Shown here piece by piece: positions 1 to 9,308 of a stretch of DNA of 64,000 bases. Under the pieces are notes generated by a model. That model did no database searches. It worked only from the letters and a program-made list of their open reading frames with translations, and was not told the DNA's origin. Made by a program: the position numbers and the translations under genes. Position 1 is the first letter of the stretch, and every line of letters starts with the position of its first letter. Source of the stretch: Paracoccus sp. R12_2. GTDB lineage: Bacteria; Pseudomonadota; Alphaproteobacteria; Rhodobacterales; Rhodobacteraceae. The stretch covers positions 62,001-126,000 of the forward strand of contig NZ_JAGHRA010000009.1 of the NCBI RefSeq assembly GCF_017744015.1. Direction: 5' to 3'.

Positions 1-1037
1 TTGTCGCCCGACCGGATGAAGCCGCAGCTTTCGAACTGGTTCGACGCCCCCAGCCCGGTCTTTTGCAGGATCCATTCGACACCGACCCGGCTTTTTCCCA
101 GAAGATTGTAATAGGTGTACAGGCTGACCGGCTTCAGCGACTTGTACTGCATGTAGATTTCCAGGTGATCCTGAAGATTGGCGCCGACGCCCGGACGGTC
201 GGCGCGGACCCGGATACCGTGTTCGCGCAGATGGTCGGCGGGGCCGATACCGGACAGCATCAGCAGTTTCGGCGTGTTGATCGAACTGGCCGACAGGATC
301 ACCTCTTGCCCGGCCATGACCTGTTCGATCCGGCCCTTCCGGTCGATTTCCACACCCACCGCGCGGTTGTCCTGAAACAGGACGCGGCGGGCCAGACCGC
401 GAATCACGGTCAGCTTGCCGGTTTTCCTGGCAGGCCGCAGATAGGCGTTGGCGGCGGACCAGCGCCGTCCCTTCCAGATCGTCGCCTCCATCGGGCCAAA
501 TCCTTCCTGGTGCTGGCCGTTATAGTCGTCGTTTCTGGGCCAGCCCGCCTGATGACCGGCCTCGATGAAGGCGTTGAACAGGGGGTTCTTGCGCTTGCCG
601 CGTGTGATATGCAGCGGACCGTCGGTGCCGCGCCATGCCGACTGACCGCCATGCCAGCTTTCCATCCGCTTGAAATAGGGCAGCACGTCGGCATAGCCCC
701 AGCCCGTGGCACCCGATTCTTCCCAGAAGTCGAAATCCTTGCGGTTGCCGCGCACGAAGACCATGCCGTTGATCGAGGACGACCCGCCCAGCACCTTGCC
801 ACGCGGGGTCGCCAGTTTCCGCCCCCCCAGATGTTCTTCCGGCACGGTCGAGAACCCCCAGTCATAGCGCGGCATGTTCATCGGATAGGACAGCGCGCCG
901 GGCATCTGGATGAAGATGCCGATATCGCTGCCGCCAAACTCGATCAGGGTCACGGTCTTTCCCGCCTCGGTCAGGCGATAGGCCAGCGCGCAGCCGGCGG
1001 AACCTGCGCCGACGATAACGTAATCCGATGGGGCCAT
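1..1037 (-). CDS. betA: Choline dehydrogenase BetA (3' end cut by window edge)
   Basis: Membrane-associated FAD-dependent GMC oxidoreductase that oxidises choline to betaine aldehyde, the first step of glycine betaine synthesis. The visible N-terminal 345 residues begin [15 protein letters not shown], a dinucleotide-binding GxGxxG motif for the FAD ADP moiety, and include the GMC signature near [13 protein letters not shown]. The C-terminal part with the catalytic His residues lies outside the window. The start at 1037 follows betB by 31 bases on the same strand, so the order is betI-betB-betA and the three genes probably form one transcript. Other GMC alcohol dehydrogenases look alike, but the context makes BetA by far the best call. 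Confidence 0.93.
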   Translation of the reverse strand, partial: MAPSDYVIVGAGSAGCALAYRLTEAGKTVTLIEFGGSDIGIFIQMPGALSYPMNMPRYDWGFSTVPEEHLGGRKLATPRGKVLGGSSSINGMVFVRGNRKDFDFWEESGATGWGYADVLPYFKRMESWHGGQSAWRGTDGPLHITRGKRKNPLFNAFIEAGHQAGWPRNDDYNGQHQEGFGPMEATIWKGRRWSAANAYLRPARKTGKLTVIRGLARRVLFQDNRAVGVEIDRKGRIEQVMAGQEVILSASSINTPKLLMLSGIGPADHLREHGIRVRADRPGVGANLQDHLEIYMQYKSLKPVSLYTYYNLLGKSRVGVEWILQKTGLGASNQFESCGFIRSGD

Positions 1038-1068
1038 GATGCCGCAATCTCCGGTATTGAGTGGTTTC

Positions 1069-2514
1069 TCAGTAGGGCGCCTCGACGCCGCCCATGCCGA
1101 CATAGACAGATTTCACCTGCGAATAATGTTCGATCGCGGCGGCCGAATTCTCGCGCCCGATCCCCGACATCTTGACGCCGCCAAAGGGCATCTCGACCGG
1201 CGTCAGGTTATAGGCATTGATCCAGCAGGTGCCGGCCTCAAGCCCCGCGGCGACGCGGTGCGCGCGCGTCAGATCCTGTGTGAACACGCCCGCTGCAAGA
1301 CCGAAGCCGGTCGCATTTGCACGGCGCACGACCTCTTCCTCGTCATAGAAGGCCAGCGTGGTCATCACCGGGCCGAATATTTCGTCGCGGGTGATGGTCA
1401 TGTCGTCGGTGGCGTCGACGAAGACCGTGGGCGGGATGAACGCGCCCTCGCCCGGTCCACCGCACAGGATCTGTGCCCCTGCCGCCTGACCGTCCGCGAT
1501 CATTCCGCGGATCTTGCCGGCCTGCGCGGCACTGACGATCGGGCCGTGCTGGGTGTCGGGGTCCAGCGGGTCGCCGATCTTCACATGCCGCAGCCGTTCG
1601 GCCAGCCGATCCAGGAATGGCTCTCGGATACCTTCCTGCAGGAACACGCGGGTGCCGTTGGAACAGATCTGCCCCGAGGAATAGAAATTCGCCAGAACCG
1701 CCGCGCTGACCGCATGTTCAAGATTGGCGTCGTCGAAGACGATCAGCGGCGACTTGCCGCCCAGTTCCATCGTGACATGCCGCATGCCTTCGGCGGCGGC
1801 GGCATAGACACGGCGGCCGGTCGGCACCGATCCGGTCAGCGACACCTTGGCGATGTTGGGATCCGTGGTCAGGGCGGCGCCGACCTGACCACGCCCCTGG
1901 ATCACGTTGAAGACGCCCGCGGGCAAACCGGCCTCAAGCAGGATCTCGGCCAGCTTCAATGCGCCAAGCGGGGTTTCCTCGGACGGCTTGAAGACCATCG
2001 CATTTCCCATCACCAGCGCGGGCGCCGCCTTCCAGCAGGCGATCTGGCTGGGATAGTTCCATGCCCCGATCCCCGCGCAAACACCCAGTGGCTCGCGCCG
2101 CGTATAGGCCCAGTCCTGTCCCAGCGGGATCATCTGGCCGGTCAGCGTGGCGGCCAGCCCGCCGAAATATTCCAGCGCCTGCGCGCCCGATTCCCAGTCG
2201 GCGACCAGCGTTTCCTGAATCGGCTTGCCGGTATCCAGCGTTTCAAGCCGCGACAGTTCCGCATTGCGTTCGCGAATGATGGCAGCGGCGCGCAGCAGGA
2301 CGCGACCGCGTTCCACCGGGGCCAGCGCACCCCATGCCGGCTGCGCTTCGGCCGCGATCCGGCAGGCGGTCGACACCTGATCGGCGCTGGCCTCGCGCAG
2401 CGACGCGATCTCCTCGCCCGAATAGGGATACAGAACCGGCAGTGCCGCCCCCTCACCCTCGATGAAGCGACCGCCGACGAACAGGCTGGCGGCAGGTTGT
2501 GCGTTCAGGCTCAT
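1069..2514 (-). CDS. betB: Betaine aldehyde dehydrogenase BetB
   Basis: Cytoplasmic NAD(P)-dependent aldehyde dehydrogenase that converts betaine aldehyde to glycine betaine. The protein has 481 residues, the usual size. The catalytic general base is Glu250 in [10 protein letters not shown] and the nucleophile is Cys284 in [11 protein letters not shown]. The NAD-binding stretch includes GAWNYPSQ and KPSEETP. The ATG at 2512-2514 overlaps the betI stop codon in an ATGA arrangement, which supports this start and translational coupling to betI. A longer upstream frame exists but runs through betI and is not expected to be translated. Confidence 0.96.
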   Translation of the reverse strand: MSLNAQPAASLFVGGRFIEGEGAALPVLYPYSGEEIASLREASADQVSTACRIAAEAQPAWGALAPVERGRVLLRAAAIIRERNAELSRLETLDTGKPIQETLVADWESGAQALEYFGGLAATLTGQMIPLGQDWAYTRREPLGVCAGIGAWNYPSQIACWKAAPALVMGNAMVFKPSEETPLGALKLAEILLEAGLPAGVFNVIQGRGQVGAALTTDPNIAKVSLTGSVPTGRRVYAAAAEGMRHVTMELGGKSPLIVFDDANLEHAVSAAVLANFYSSGQICSNGTRVFLQEGIREPFLDRLAERLRHVKIGDPLDPDTQHGPIVSAAQAGKIRGMIADGQAAGAQILCGGPGEGAFIPPTVFVDATDDMTITRDEIFGPVMTTLAFYDEEEVVRRANATGFGLAAGVFTQDLTRAHRVAAGLEAGTCWINAYNLTPVEMPFGGVKMSGIGRENSAAAIEHYSQVKSVYVGMGGVEAPY

Positions 2515-3077
2515 GCTAGGGCCTCCTCGATATAATCCATCATGGTTTTCATGGCCGCTTCGGCGTCGGTCGGTCCGGGCCGCAGAACGGCGCGCAGATA
2601 GACGCCGTCGATCAACGCCCCGATCGTGCGCGCGGTGCGCCGGGGGTGATCCGTCAACGGACGCAGCGCCACGATCAGATTCGATTCGAGGCGTCGGTGA
2701 TAGACGCGCAGCAGCCGGGCCGCCTCGGGTTCGGTCAGCGCCAGGACATAGAAATTCAACCATGCGCTGACGGTTTCGCGGCGAAAATTCTGCGGCGCGA
2801 AGCTGGCTTCGACAATCGCCTCGAGCCGCCGGTTGCGGCCCCGGCTTTGCAGCGCCGTCAGCACCGAATTGCCATAAACACGCAGGATATAGCGCATCGC
2901 CTGAAGGAACATCTGATCCTTGGATCCGAAATAGTGATGGGCCAGGGCGGGCGACATGCCGGCGCGACGCGCGATCTGCGCCACGGTCACGTCCAGCGAC
3001 CCGGCCTGCCCCACCTCGTGGATGACCGCGTTGATCAGCGCGGCTTTTCGGATAGGCTCGGCCCCAAGTTTCGGCAT
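2511..3077 (-). CDS. betI: Transcriptional repressor BetI (TetR family)
   Basis: TetR-family repressor that senses choline and controls choline-to-betaine genes. The N-terminal helix-turn-helix spans about residues 10-55 ([24 protein letters not shown]), and the start [10 protein letters not shown] is characteristic of BetI. I chose the second of two adjacent ATG codons because it matches BetI proteins and leaves about 6 bases after an AGG on the minus strand; the ATG at 3080 is an alternative. The product is about 188 residues. It heads the betIBA operon and is divergent from choXWV. The inverted repeat in the shared upstream region is its likely operator. Confidence 0.95.
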   Translation of the reverse strand: MPKLGAEPIRKAALINAVIHEVGQAGSLDVTVAQIARRAGMSPALAHHYFGSKDQMFLQAMRYILRVYGNSVLTALQSRGRNRRLEAIVEASFAPQNFRRETVSAWLNFYVLALTEPEAARLLRVYHRRLESNLIVALRPLTDHPRRTARTIGALIDGVYLRAVLRPGPTDAEAAMKTMMDYIEEALA

Positions 3078-3114
3078 CATGCACCTGCAGTCGGAGTTTT
3101 CGGTTGCTTTTTGA

Positions 3115-3143
3115 CTGTAACCGATCTTTAATTGACTGGTCAA
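3115..3143 (-). promoter_or_regulatory. Predicted betIBA promoter
   Basis: On the minus strand a TTGACC (-35, 3138-3143) is followed after exactly 17 bases by TTACAG (-10, 3115-3120), reading toward betI. The -35 hexamer lies inside the palindromic operator, so a bound repressor would exclude RNA polymerase. The call rests on sequence only. Confidence 0.5.
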
Positions 3144-3144
3144 T
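3131..3144. promoter_or_regulatory. Probable BetI operator
   Basis: ATTGACTGGTCAAT is a perfect inverted repeat with 6-bp arms (ATTGAC/GTCAAT) and a 2-base centre. Read on the minus strand with its flanks it gives TTGATTGACCAGTCAATTAA, which resembles the TTGATTG-N-CAATCAA type of BetI site known from other proteobacteria. It lies between divergent betI and choX, 19 bases before the choX start, so one site could repress both arms. Confidence 0.75.
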
Positions 3145-3163
3145 CAACAATAGGGAGCCAATC

Positions 3164-4105
3164 ATGACCTTTCCCCGCATCGCCGCCGCGCTGGTCCTGG
3201 GCACCGCGCTGACCGGCCCTGCCCTGGCCGCCGAACCCGAGCAATGCCAGGACGTCACCTTCTCGGATGTCGGCTGGTCCGACATCACCGCCACCACCGC
3301 GCTGGCCTCGACCGTTCTGCAGGCGCTGGGATACGAGACCGAGACCAAGATCCTGTCGGTGCCGGTCACCTATACCGCCCTGTCGACCGACGATGTGGAC
3401 GTGTTCCTTGGCAACTGGATGCCGACCATGCAGGCCGATATCGCACCCTACACCGAGGCGGGCACGGTTGATACGGTTCGCACCAACCTGACCGGTGCGA
3501 AATACACATTGGCCACCAACAAGGCCGGGGCCGATCTGGGCATCGACGATTTCGGCAAGATCGCCGAGCACAAGGATGCGCTGGACGGCCAGATCTACGG
3601 CATCGAGCCGGGCAATGACGGCAATCGCCTGTTGCTGGAAATGGTGGCCGAGGACAAGTTCGGGCTGGGCACCTTCGAGATCGTCGAATCCAGCGAACAG
3701 GGGATGCTGGCCCAGGTCAGCCGCGCATCGAATTCGGACAGCCCGATCGTCTTCCTGGGCTGGGAACCGCACCCGATGAACGCGCAGTTCGAAATGACCT
3801 ATCTGACCGGCGGCGATGACATCTTCGGGCCGGATCTGGGCGGCGCCGAAGTGCGCACCAACACTCGCGCCGGCTATGTCGGGGAATGCCCGAACGTGGG
3901 CAAGTTCCTGCAGAACCTGGAGTTCTCCCTGGCGATGGAAAACGAGGTGATGGGCAAGATCCTGAATGACGGGCAGGATCCGATGGCCGCCGCGAAGGAA
4001 TGGCTGGCCGCCAATCCTGACGCCGCGACCGGCTGGCTTGACGGCGTGACGACCTTCGACGGCAACGACGCGCAAGCCGCGCTGTCCGAGGCGCTGAACG
4101 GCTGA
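3164..4105 (+). CDS. choX: Choline ABC transporter substrate-binding protein ChoX
   Basis: Periplasmic OpuAC-type binding protein that captures choline and delivers it to ChoW-ChoV. Residues 1-23 are a Sec signal peptide ending in ALAAEP; the mature protein brings the total to 313 residues. The candidate aromatic box is Trp38, Trp85, Tyr114 and Trp200, with Asp40 and Asn151. These line up at a constant offset of five with the choline-binding residues I recall for Sinorhizobium meliloti ChoX (Trp43, Trp90, Tyr119, Trp205, Asp45, Asn156). This supports choline rather than betaine or proline as ligand. AGGGAG at 3152-3157 is the ribosome-binding site for the ATG at 3164. A strong hairpin follows the gene. 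Confidence 0.93.
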   Translation: MTFPRIAAALVLGTALTGPALAAEPEQCQDVTFSDVGWSDITATTALASTVLQALGYETETKILSVPVTYTALSTDDVDVFLGNWMPTMQADIAPYTEAGTVDTVRTNLTGAKYTLATNKAGADLGIDDFGKIAEHKDALDGQIYGIEPGNDGNRLLLEMVAEDKFGLGTFEIVESSEQGMLAQVSRASNSDSPIVFLGWEPHPMNAQFEMTYLTGGDDIFGPDLGGAEVRTNTRAGYVGECPNVGKFLQNLEFSLAMENEVMGKILNDGQDPMAAAKEWLAANPDAATGWLDGVTTFDGNDAQAALSEALNG

Positions 4106-4110
4106 CCTCG

Positions 4111-4138
4111 CGCCCCGCCGATCCGGCGGGGCGATTTT
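4111..4138 (+). terminator. Intra-operon terminator after choX
   Basis: A perfect 10-bp stem (CGCCCCGCCG at 4111-4120 and CGGCGGGGCG at 4124-4133) with a 3-base loop is followed by ATTTT. It lies 6 bases after the choX stop and about 70 bases before choW. Such partial terminators usually let the binding protein be made in excess over the membrane components; the RNA 3' end may also be protected from decay. Confidence 0.85.
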
Positions 4139-4206
4139 CTCCGCAACTGCCACGTCGCGCCGCCGCGCAGCGGAACCGGACGCGACTTCGCGACAAGGGA
4201 ATGCGC

Positions 4207-5055
4207 ATGGAGCAGCTGACTTCGCTGGTAACCGACAACAAGATTCCGGTGGGCAGAACCGCCAAGGCCATCTTCGACTGGCTGAACGCGAATGCCGCGT
4301 GGCTTTTCAATGCCATCTCGACCGCGATGGACTGGCTGATCGGCCGGATCCTGGCCGGGCTGGAATTTCCCCACCCCTTCCTGTTCATCGCAATCGCTGT
4401 GGCCCTGACATGGGCCTTGCAGCGCAACTGGCGGCCCTGTCTGCTGGTGGCGCTGGGTTTGCTGTTCATTCTCAACCAGGGCTACTGGGATGAAACCCTA
4501 CAATCGCTGACCCTGGTGCTGGCAGCCTGTATCGTCTGCATGGCGATCGGCGTTCCCATCGGGATCGCGGCGGCGCACCGGCCACGGCTTTACGCGTGGA
4601 TGCGGCCGGTTCTGGACCTGATGCAGACCCTGCCGACTTTCGTCTATCTGATCCCGGCCATCGTCTTCTTCGGCATCGGAATGGTACCCGGACTTCTGGC
4701 GACGGTGATCTTCGTGCTGCCCGCGCCGATCCGTCTGACCCAGCTTGGCATCAGTTCGACACCGGATTCGCTGGTCGAGGCCGCACGCGCCTTCGGCGCC
4801 ACCAATCGCCAGCTTCTGTGGAAGGTCGAACTGCCAAGCGCCCTGCCCCAGATCATGGCAGGGCTGAACCAGACGATCATGCTGTCGCTGTCGATGGTCG
4901 TCATCGCCGCGCTGGTCGGCGCATCGGGGCTGGGCGTGCCGGTGGTGCGCGCGCTGAACAGCGTCAACACCTCGCTGGGGTTCGAATCGGGCTTCGTGAT
5001 CGTCATCGTCGCGATCATGCTGGACAGGATGCTGCGCATGGAGGGCCGGAAATGA
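4207..5055 (+). CDS. choW: Choline ABC transporter permease ChoW
   Basis: Inner-membrane permease of the BinPT/OpuAB type that forms the choline channel with ChoX and ChoV. It has several hydrophobic segments (about residues 55-75, 76-95, 100-120, 140-175, 220-240 and 255-272). The EAA loop facing the ATPase is around residues 195-210 (EAARAFGATNRQLLWKVELP). Two in-frame ATG codons are possible. I chose 4207 because AAGGGA at 4195-4200 then sits 6 bases upstream, whereas it would abut the ATG at 4201. The product is 282 residues. The stop overlaps the choV start (ATGA), so the two are translationally coupled. Confidence 0.93.
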   Translation: MEQLTSLVTDNKIPVGRTAKAIFDWLNANAAWLFNAISTAMDWLIGRILAGLEFPHPFLFIAIAVALTWALQRNWRPCLLVALGLLFILNQGYWDETLQSLTLVLAACIVCMAIGVPIGIAAAHRPRLYAWMRPVLDLMQTLPTFVYLIPAIVFFGIGMVPGLLATVIFVLPAPIRLTQLGISSTPDSLVEAARAFGATNRQLLWKVELPSALPQIMAGLNQTIMLSLSMVVIAALVGASGLGVPVVRALNSVNTSLGFESGFVIVIVAIMLDRMLRMEGRK

Positions 5056-6086
5056 GCGACATCTCACCCAACGCCGTGGAATTCGACAAGGTCTGCATCG
5101 TCTTCGGCGACGAGCCCGACAAGGCGCTGCCCCTGATGGACCAGGGGCTGGAACGCGGACCGATCAAGCAGGAAACCGGCCAGGTGCTTGGCGTCCACGA
5201 TTGCAGCGTGAATGTCCGGCAGGGCGAGATTCTGGTCCTGATGGGATTGTCGGGTTCGGGCAAGTCCACCCTTCTGCGGGCGGTGAACGCGCTGAACGAC
5301 GTCTGCCGCGGCGAAGTACGCGTCTGGGATGGCCAGAAGATGATCTCTGTCACCGGCGCGGGCCGCAAGGCGCTGCGCGACCTGCGGCTGAGCAAGGTTG
5401 CGATGGTGTTCCAGCAGTTCGGCCTTCTGCCGTGGCGGACCGTGCGCGAGAATGTCGGGCTGGGGCTGGAACTGGCCGGAATGTCGGTCAAGGACCGGCA
5501 CGACAAGGTGGATCGTCAGCTTGCGACCGTGGGCCTTTCCGAATGGGCCGAACGGAAGGTGGGCGAACTGTCGGGGGGTATGCAGCAGCGTGTCGGGCTT
5601 GCCCGCGCCTTCGCGACCGAGGCGCCGATCCTGCTGATGGACGAACCCTTCAGCGCGCTGGACCCGCTGATCCGGGCACGGCTGCAGGACGAGTTGCTGG
5701 AGCTGCAGGAAAAGACCCAGCGGACGATCATCTTCGTCAGCCACGATCTGGACGAGGCATTCAAGCTGGGTAACCGGATCGCGCTGATGGAGGGCGGCCG
5801 GATCGTGCAGATCGGCACAGCGCGCGAAATCATCGCCAACCCGGTCAACGACTATGTCGCCGATTTCGTCGCCCACATGAATCCGCTTGGGGTGCTGACC
5901 GCCGAAGACGTGGCCGAGCCCGGCGACGCCGAAGGCGCACCGGTGCCGCGCGACATGGCCGTGCGCGATGTGATGGGGCTTCTGGCGCAATCCGCAGCGC
6001 TTCCGGTCGAAGGCGGGGGACGGATCACCCGCGACGGAGTCCTTGCACGGCTGATCGATCCGCGGGGCGAACAGGAAGCAGGCTGA
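5052..6086 (+). CDS. choV: Choline ABC transporter ATP-binding protein ChoV
   Basis: Cytoplasmic ATPase that powers choline import. Walker A is GLSGSGKS at residues 65-72, the Q-loop is VFQQFGLLPW, the ABC signature is LSGGMQQRV, Walker B is ILLMDEPF and the switch His is in FVSHDLDEA. The C-terminal 80 residues are a shortened regulatory tail rather than a full CBS pair. It has 344 residues and starts within the choW stop codon. It ends the choXWV transcript and is convergent with the kpsM-like gene, separated by a short hairpin. Confidence 0.94.
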   Translation: MSDISPNAVEFDKVCIVFGDEPDKALPLMDQGLERGPIKQETGQVLGVHDCSVNVRQGEILVLMGLSGSGKSTLLRAVNALNDVCRGEVRVWDGQKMISVTGAGRKALRDLRLSKVAMVFQQFGLLPWRTVRENVGLGLELAGMSVKDRHDKVDRQLATVGLSEWAERKVGELSGGMQQRVGLARAFATEAPILLMDEPFSALDPLIRARLQDELLELQEKTQRTIIFVSHDLDEAFKLGNRIALMEGGRIVQIGTAREIIANPVNDYVADFVAHMNPLGVLTAEDVAEPGDAEGAPVPRDMAVRDVMGLLAQSAALPVEGGGRITRDGVLARLIDPRGEQEAG

Positions 6087-6100
6087 GGCGCTCGCGCCTC
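6085..6100. terminator. Short hairpin between convergent genes
   Basis: GAGGCG (6085-6090) and CGCCTC (6095-6100) form a perfect 6-bp stem with a CTCG loop. It overlaps the choV stop and almost reaches the opposing stop codon at 6099-6101. It lacks a clear T tract in either direction, so it is at best a weak bidirectional terminator. Confidence 0.35.
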
Positions 6101-6947
6101 AACTGTTCAGCAGGTCACGGTGATAGCGCTGAAGCAGCGCCAGCGCGACGACGAACAGGCCCAACCCCACCGCAAAGACATAGATCGCGGACACATAATC
6201 GCCGACATATGATGGAAAGAAGGATCTTCGCATCTGTCCGACGACATGGATCAGCGGGTTGAACCACAGATAGCTGCGATAAGGTTCGGGCACGTCATCG
6301 AACACGAAGAAGATGCACGAGGCAAGAAACAGCGGACGTGACAGAATCGACCATACCGCCTGCCAGCTTGGGAAGGCGGTGAACAGAAAGCAGTTCATCG
6401 TGCCCACACCGATCGCCAGGACCAGCATCATGACAAAGCTCAGCGCGATGCCCAGGATCTGCGGATCGGTCCGTGTCTCCTGGGTCAGCACGATTCCCGT
6501 GAAAACCAGATAGGCCACAAGGATCTGGGTGACACCGTTGACGGCGACCCGCCCGATCAGCGCATCGACGAAGGTCACCGCCGGATAGGCAAGCAGCTGT
6601 TTCGAATAGCGGATCGAGGCGGCGAGCTTGTTCGAGATGGAGTTATAGGCCAGGAACGGAACGACACCGGTGGCATAGAAGATCGCGAAGTTCGTTCCGA
6701 TCGGGGGCGACCGGAAGCCAAGCGAGAAGATCGCCGTCAACAGGATGATCCCGCCCACCGGCTCGGCCACGGCCCAGAAATACCCGGCGGCCGAACGGCC
6801 ATAGGTCGTTGACATCTCGCGCAGGATCAATGCGCCGATGGAACGCAGACTGGCAAAGCTGCGCTGCTTGTGAATTTCGCGCAGGCGCGGGGTGTCGGGA
6901 CGATCGTCCCTGCGCCGCGTCGAGGTCGGAAAAGATATCTGCGACAT
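6099..6947 (-). CDS. Polysaccharide ABC-2 exporter permease, KpsM-like
   Basis: Integral membrane subunit of an ABC-2 exporter for capsular or similar lipid-linked polysaccharide (KpsM/BexB/CtrC family). It has 282 residues and about six hydrophobic segments, the last at about 252-272. The N-terminal cytoplasmic region contains the typical LREIHKQRSFASLRSIGALILREM amphipathic stretch before the first membrane segment. It is divergent from the kpsE- and kpsT-like genes, with 120 bases between the starts. It should pair with the KpsT-like ATPase at 8534. No glycosyltransferase or Kdo-linker gene is visible nearby, so the substrate is unknown. Confidence 0.88.
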   Translation of the reverse strand: MSQISFPTSTRRRDDRPDTPRLREIHKQRSFASLRSIGALILREMSTTYGRSAAGYFWAVAEPVGGIILLTAIFSLGFRSPPIGTNFAIFYATGVVPFLAYNSISNKLAASIRYSKQLLAYPAVTFVDALIGRVAVNGVTQILVAYLVFTGIVLTQETRTDPQILGIALSFVMMLVLAIGVGTMNCFLFTAFPSWQAVWSILSRPLFLASCIFFVFDDVPEPYRSYLWFNPLIHVVGQMRRSFFPSYVGDYVSAIYVFAVGLGLFVVALALLQRYHRDLLNS

Positions 6948-7067
6948 TCGCGCCCGCTTCTGGTCCCTTGTCCGTCACGAACCCGTCAGGGATCGGTGCT
7001 GGAACTGTGCCGGGCGTTTATGTATGACACGCGACGACAGATCAACACACAGGCGGGAGATCCGCGC

Positions 7068-8537
7068 ATGTCCGCCCAGACGCCTACTCGCAAGTCCGAA
7101 GACCAACATGACGCGGACCGCTCCGATCCCCAGGCCGACCAGCGGCCCGGCTTTCTGGACCGGAAGAATGTTGTCTCCCCGCTTGGCAAAGCCTCCCCCG
7201 AACCCGAAAAGTCAAAGACGGTCGGCAACGCCCCTGCCGCCAGTCCAAGGGCCCGCAAGATGCGCGGCGGCAAACGGGCGGCCAAACAAGGTTCGGAGGC
7301 GGCGCCGCCTGATGACGGCACGGCGGCGGCCTTGCCGCGCGCGCCGGTCAAGCTGAAGAAGGCGGCTGCGGCGTCAAAGCCGCCAAAGCGCAAGGCCGCG
7401 CGCGAGGAACCGGTGCGGCCTCCGGCCCGCAAGGCCCGCCTTGCGCGTCGCCATATCGGCATCGTGCTGACCTTCCTGCTGATGGTGATCGCGCCTGTGG
7501 CGGTCAGCGGCTGGTATCTGTACACCCGCGCCGCCGACCAATACGCGTCGTTTCTGGGCTTTTCTGTGCGCAGCGAATCCGGCCCGACCTCGTCCGACCT
7601 TCTTGGCGGGCTGACCTCGCTGGTCGGCATGACCAGCAGTTCCAGCAGCGACACCGACATCCTGTACAAGTTCATCCAGAGCCGTGATCTGGTCGAACGG
7701 GTGAACGCGCGGCTGGATCTGTCTCGGATCTGGTCCAAGGCGCCGAATGATCCGATCTTCGCGTTCTCGGGCAAGTCGTCGCTGGAAGACCTGCTTGGCG
7801 AATGGGAACGGAAAGTCAGCGTCTATTACGATGACGGCATGATCGATCTGCGGGTCAAGGCATTCGCGCCCGAAGATGCCCGTGACATCGCGCAGGCGAT
7901 CTTCGACGAAAGCACCTTGCTGATCAACCAGCTGAACGACATCGCCCGCGAGGACGCGCTGCGCTATTCGCGCACCGAACTGGCTGAATCGCTGGAGCGC
8001 CTGAAAGAGGCGCGGCAAGCCGTAACCGAGTTCCGAAACCGCCACCAGCTTGTCGATCCGACCGCCGATGTTCAGGGTCAGGTCGGCGTCGTCACCTCGC
8101 TGCAACAACAGCTTGCCGAACAGCTTGTTTCGCTGGGGATGCTTCAGGCGAATGCCCAGCCAAACGATCCGCGCATCGAACAGACCCAGCTGCGCATCAA
8201 CGTGATCCGCGACCAGATCCTTGCCGAGCGCCAGAAATTCGGGTCCGAGACCGCAACCGGCGAGGTGCTGTCCGAAGTGGTCGGCCGCTACGAATCCCTG
8301 TCGGTCGATCGCGAATTCGCGGAACGGACCTATACCGCTGCGCTGGCCGCCTATGACACGGCACGGGGCGAGGCCGCGCGTCAGTCACGCTATCTGGCGG
8401 CCTATATCAAGCCGACCCTCGCCCAGGAGGCGGAATACCCCGAACGCGCCAAGCTGATGCTGATCATCGGTGGCTTCCTGATGGTGACCTGGGTGATCGG
8501 CGTGCTGATCTTCTACAGCCTCCGCGACCGGCGATGA
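7068..8537 (+). CDS. Capsule export inner-membrane/periplasmic protein, KpsE-like
   Basis: Membrane-periplasmic adaptor of the KpsE/BexC/CtrB (PCP-3) class that links the ABC exporter to the outer membrane. It has 489 residues with transmembrane segments at about 130-150 and 463-483 enclosing a largely helical periplasmic domain. The N-terminal 125 or so residues are cytoplasmic, rich in Lys, Arg, Ala and Pro, and look disordered; this tail is longer than in enterobacterial KpsE. GGGAGA at 7055-7060 places a ribosome-binding site 7 bases before the ATG at 7068; an ATG at 7020 is a weaker alternative. The stop overlaps the start of the ATPase gene (ATGA). Confidence 0.87.
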   Translation: MSAQTPTRKSEDQHDADRSDPQADQRPGFLDRKNVVSPLGKASPEPEKSKTVGNAPAASPRARKMRGGKRAAKQGSEAAPPDDGTAAALPRAPVKLKKAAAASKPPKRKAAREEPVRPPARKARLARRHIGIVLTFLLMVIAPVAVSGWYLYTRAADQYASFLGFSVRSESGPTSSDLLGGLTSLVGMTSSSSSDTDILYKFIQSRDLVERVNARLDLSRIWSKAPNDPIFAFSGKSSLEDLLGEWERKVSVYYDDGMIDLRVKAFAPEDARDIAQAIFDESTLLINQLNDIAREDALRYSRTELAESLERLKEARQAVTEFRNRHQLVDPTADVQGQVGVVTSLQQQLAEQLVSLGMLQANAQPNDPRIEQTQLRINVIRDQILAERQKFGSETATGEVLSEVVGRYESLSVDREFAERTYTAALAAYDTARGEAARQSRYLAAYIKPTLAQEAEYPERAKLMLIIGGFLMVTWVIGVLIFYSLRDRR

Positions 8538-9202
8538 TCCATCTTGAAAACCTGACCAAGATCTACAAGCTGAATGGCCGCCGGAAGCCGGTGGCCAACA
8601 ATATCACCGCGACGTTTCCCACCGGCGTTTCGGTCGCCCTGCTGGGTCGTAACGGGGCGGGAAAATCGTCGCTGCTGAGGATGATCTCGGGGTCGATGCT
8701 GCCCACGTCGGGACGGATCCTGTCCACCGGCACGATCAGCTGGCCGGTCGGCTTCTCGGGGTCGTTCAATGGCGAACTGACGGGTGAGCAGAACACCCGT
8801 TTCGTCGCCCGTGCCTATGGCGTCGACACCGAGGAAATGCGCGACTTCGTCGAGGATTTCGCGGAACTGGGCGATCATTTCTATCTGCCGTTCCGGACCT
8901 ATTCGTCGGGGATGCGCGCAAGGCTGGCCTTCGGCGTGTCGATGGCGGTGCCGTTCGACACCTATCTGGTCGACGAGGTTTCGGCGGTCGGCGACGCGGC
9001 GTTCAAGGCCAAGTCGAACCGCCTGTTCAACGCACGCATGGCCAATGCCGGCGCCCTTGTGGTGTCGCACTCGATGCGGATGCTGCGGCAGACCTGCGAT
9101 GCAGGCGCCGTGCTGGAAGACGGCAAACTCAGCTATTTCCACGACATCGAGGACGCGATCGAGGTGCACTTGGCGAACATGGCGCGCACGGCGACCGGCT
9201 GA
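8534..9202 (+). CDS. Polysaccharide ABC exporter ATPase, KpsT-like
   Basis: ATP-binding subunit that energises polysaccharide export with the KpsM-like permease. It has 222 residues. Walker A is GRNGAGKS at 38-45, the signature region is TYSSGMRARLAFG, Walker B is TYLVDEV and the switch His is in VVSHSMRML. The degenerate signature SSGM and the DEVSAVGD sequence are typical of the KpsT/BexA/Wzt group. It is translationally coupled to the KpsE-like gene. sqdB follows after about 106 bases. Confidence 0.92.
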   Translation: MIHLENLTKIYKLNGRRKPVANNITATFPTGVSVALLGRNGAGKSSLLRMISGSMLPTSGRILSTGTISWPVGFSGSFNGELTGEQNTRFVARAYGVDTEEMRDFVEDFAELGDHFYLPFRTYSSGMRARLAFGVSMAVPFDTYLVDEVSAVGDAAFKAKSNRLFNARMANAGALVVSHSMRMLRQTCDAGAVLEDGKLSYFHDIEDAIEVHLANMARTATG

Positions 9203-9308
9203 TCGGCAAGGATTGCGACAGCTTCGTGTCAGTGATGTTGCACGGCTGGCGTCCGAAACGCGGGCGTTCTAAGAAGCGGGCGAAACGACAGGCTACGAAG
9301 GCATCCTC

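Noticed and set aside
6870..7067. N-terminal extension of the KpsE-like frame
   Set aside because: It runs through the divergent kpsM-like gene. A good ribosome-binding site supports the start at 7068.
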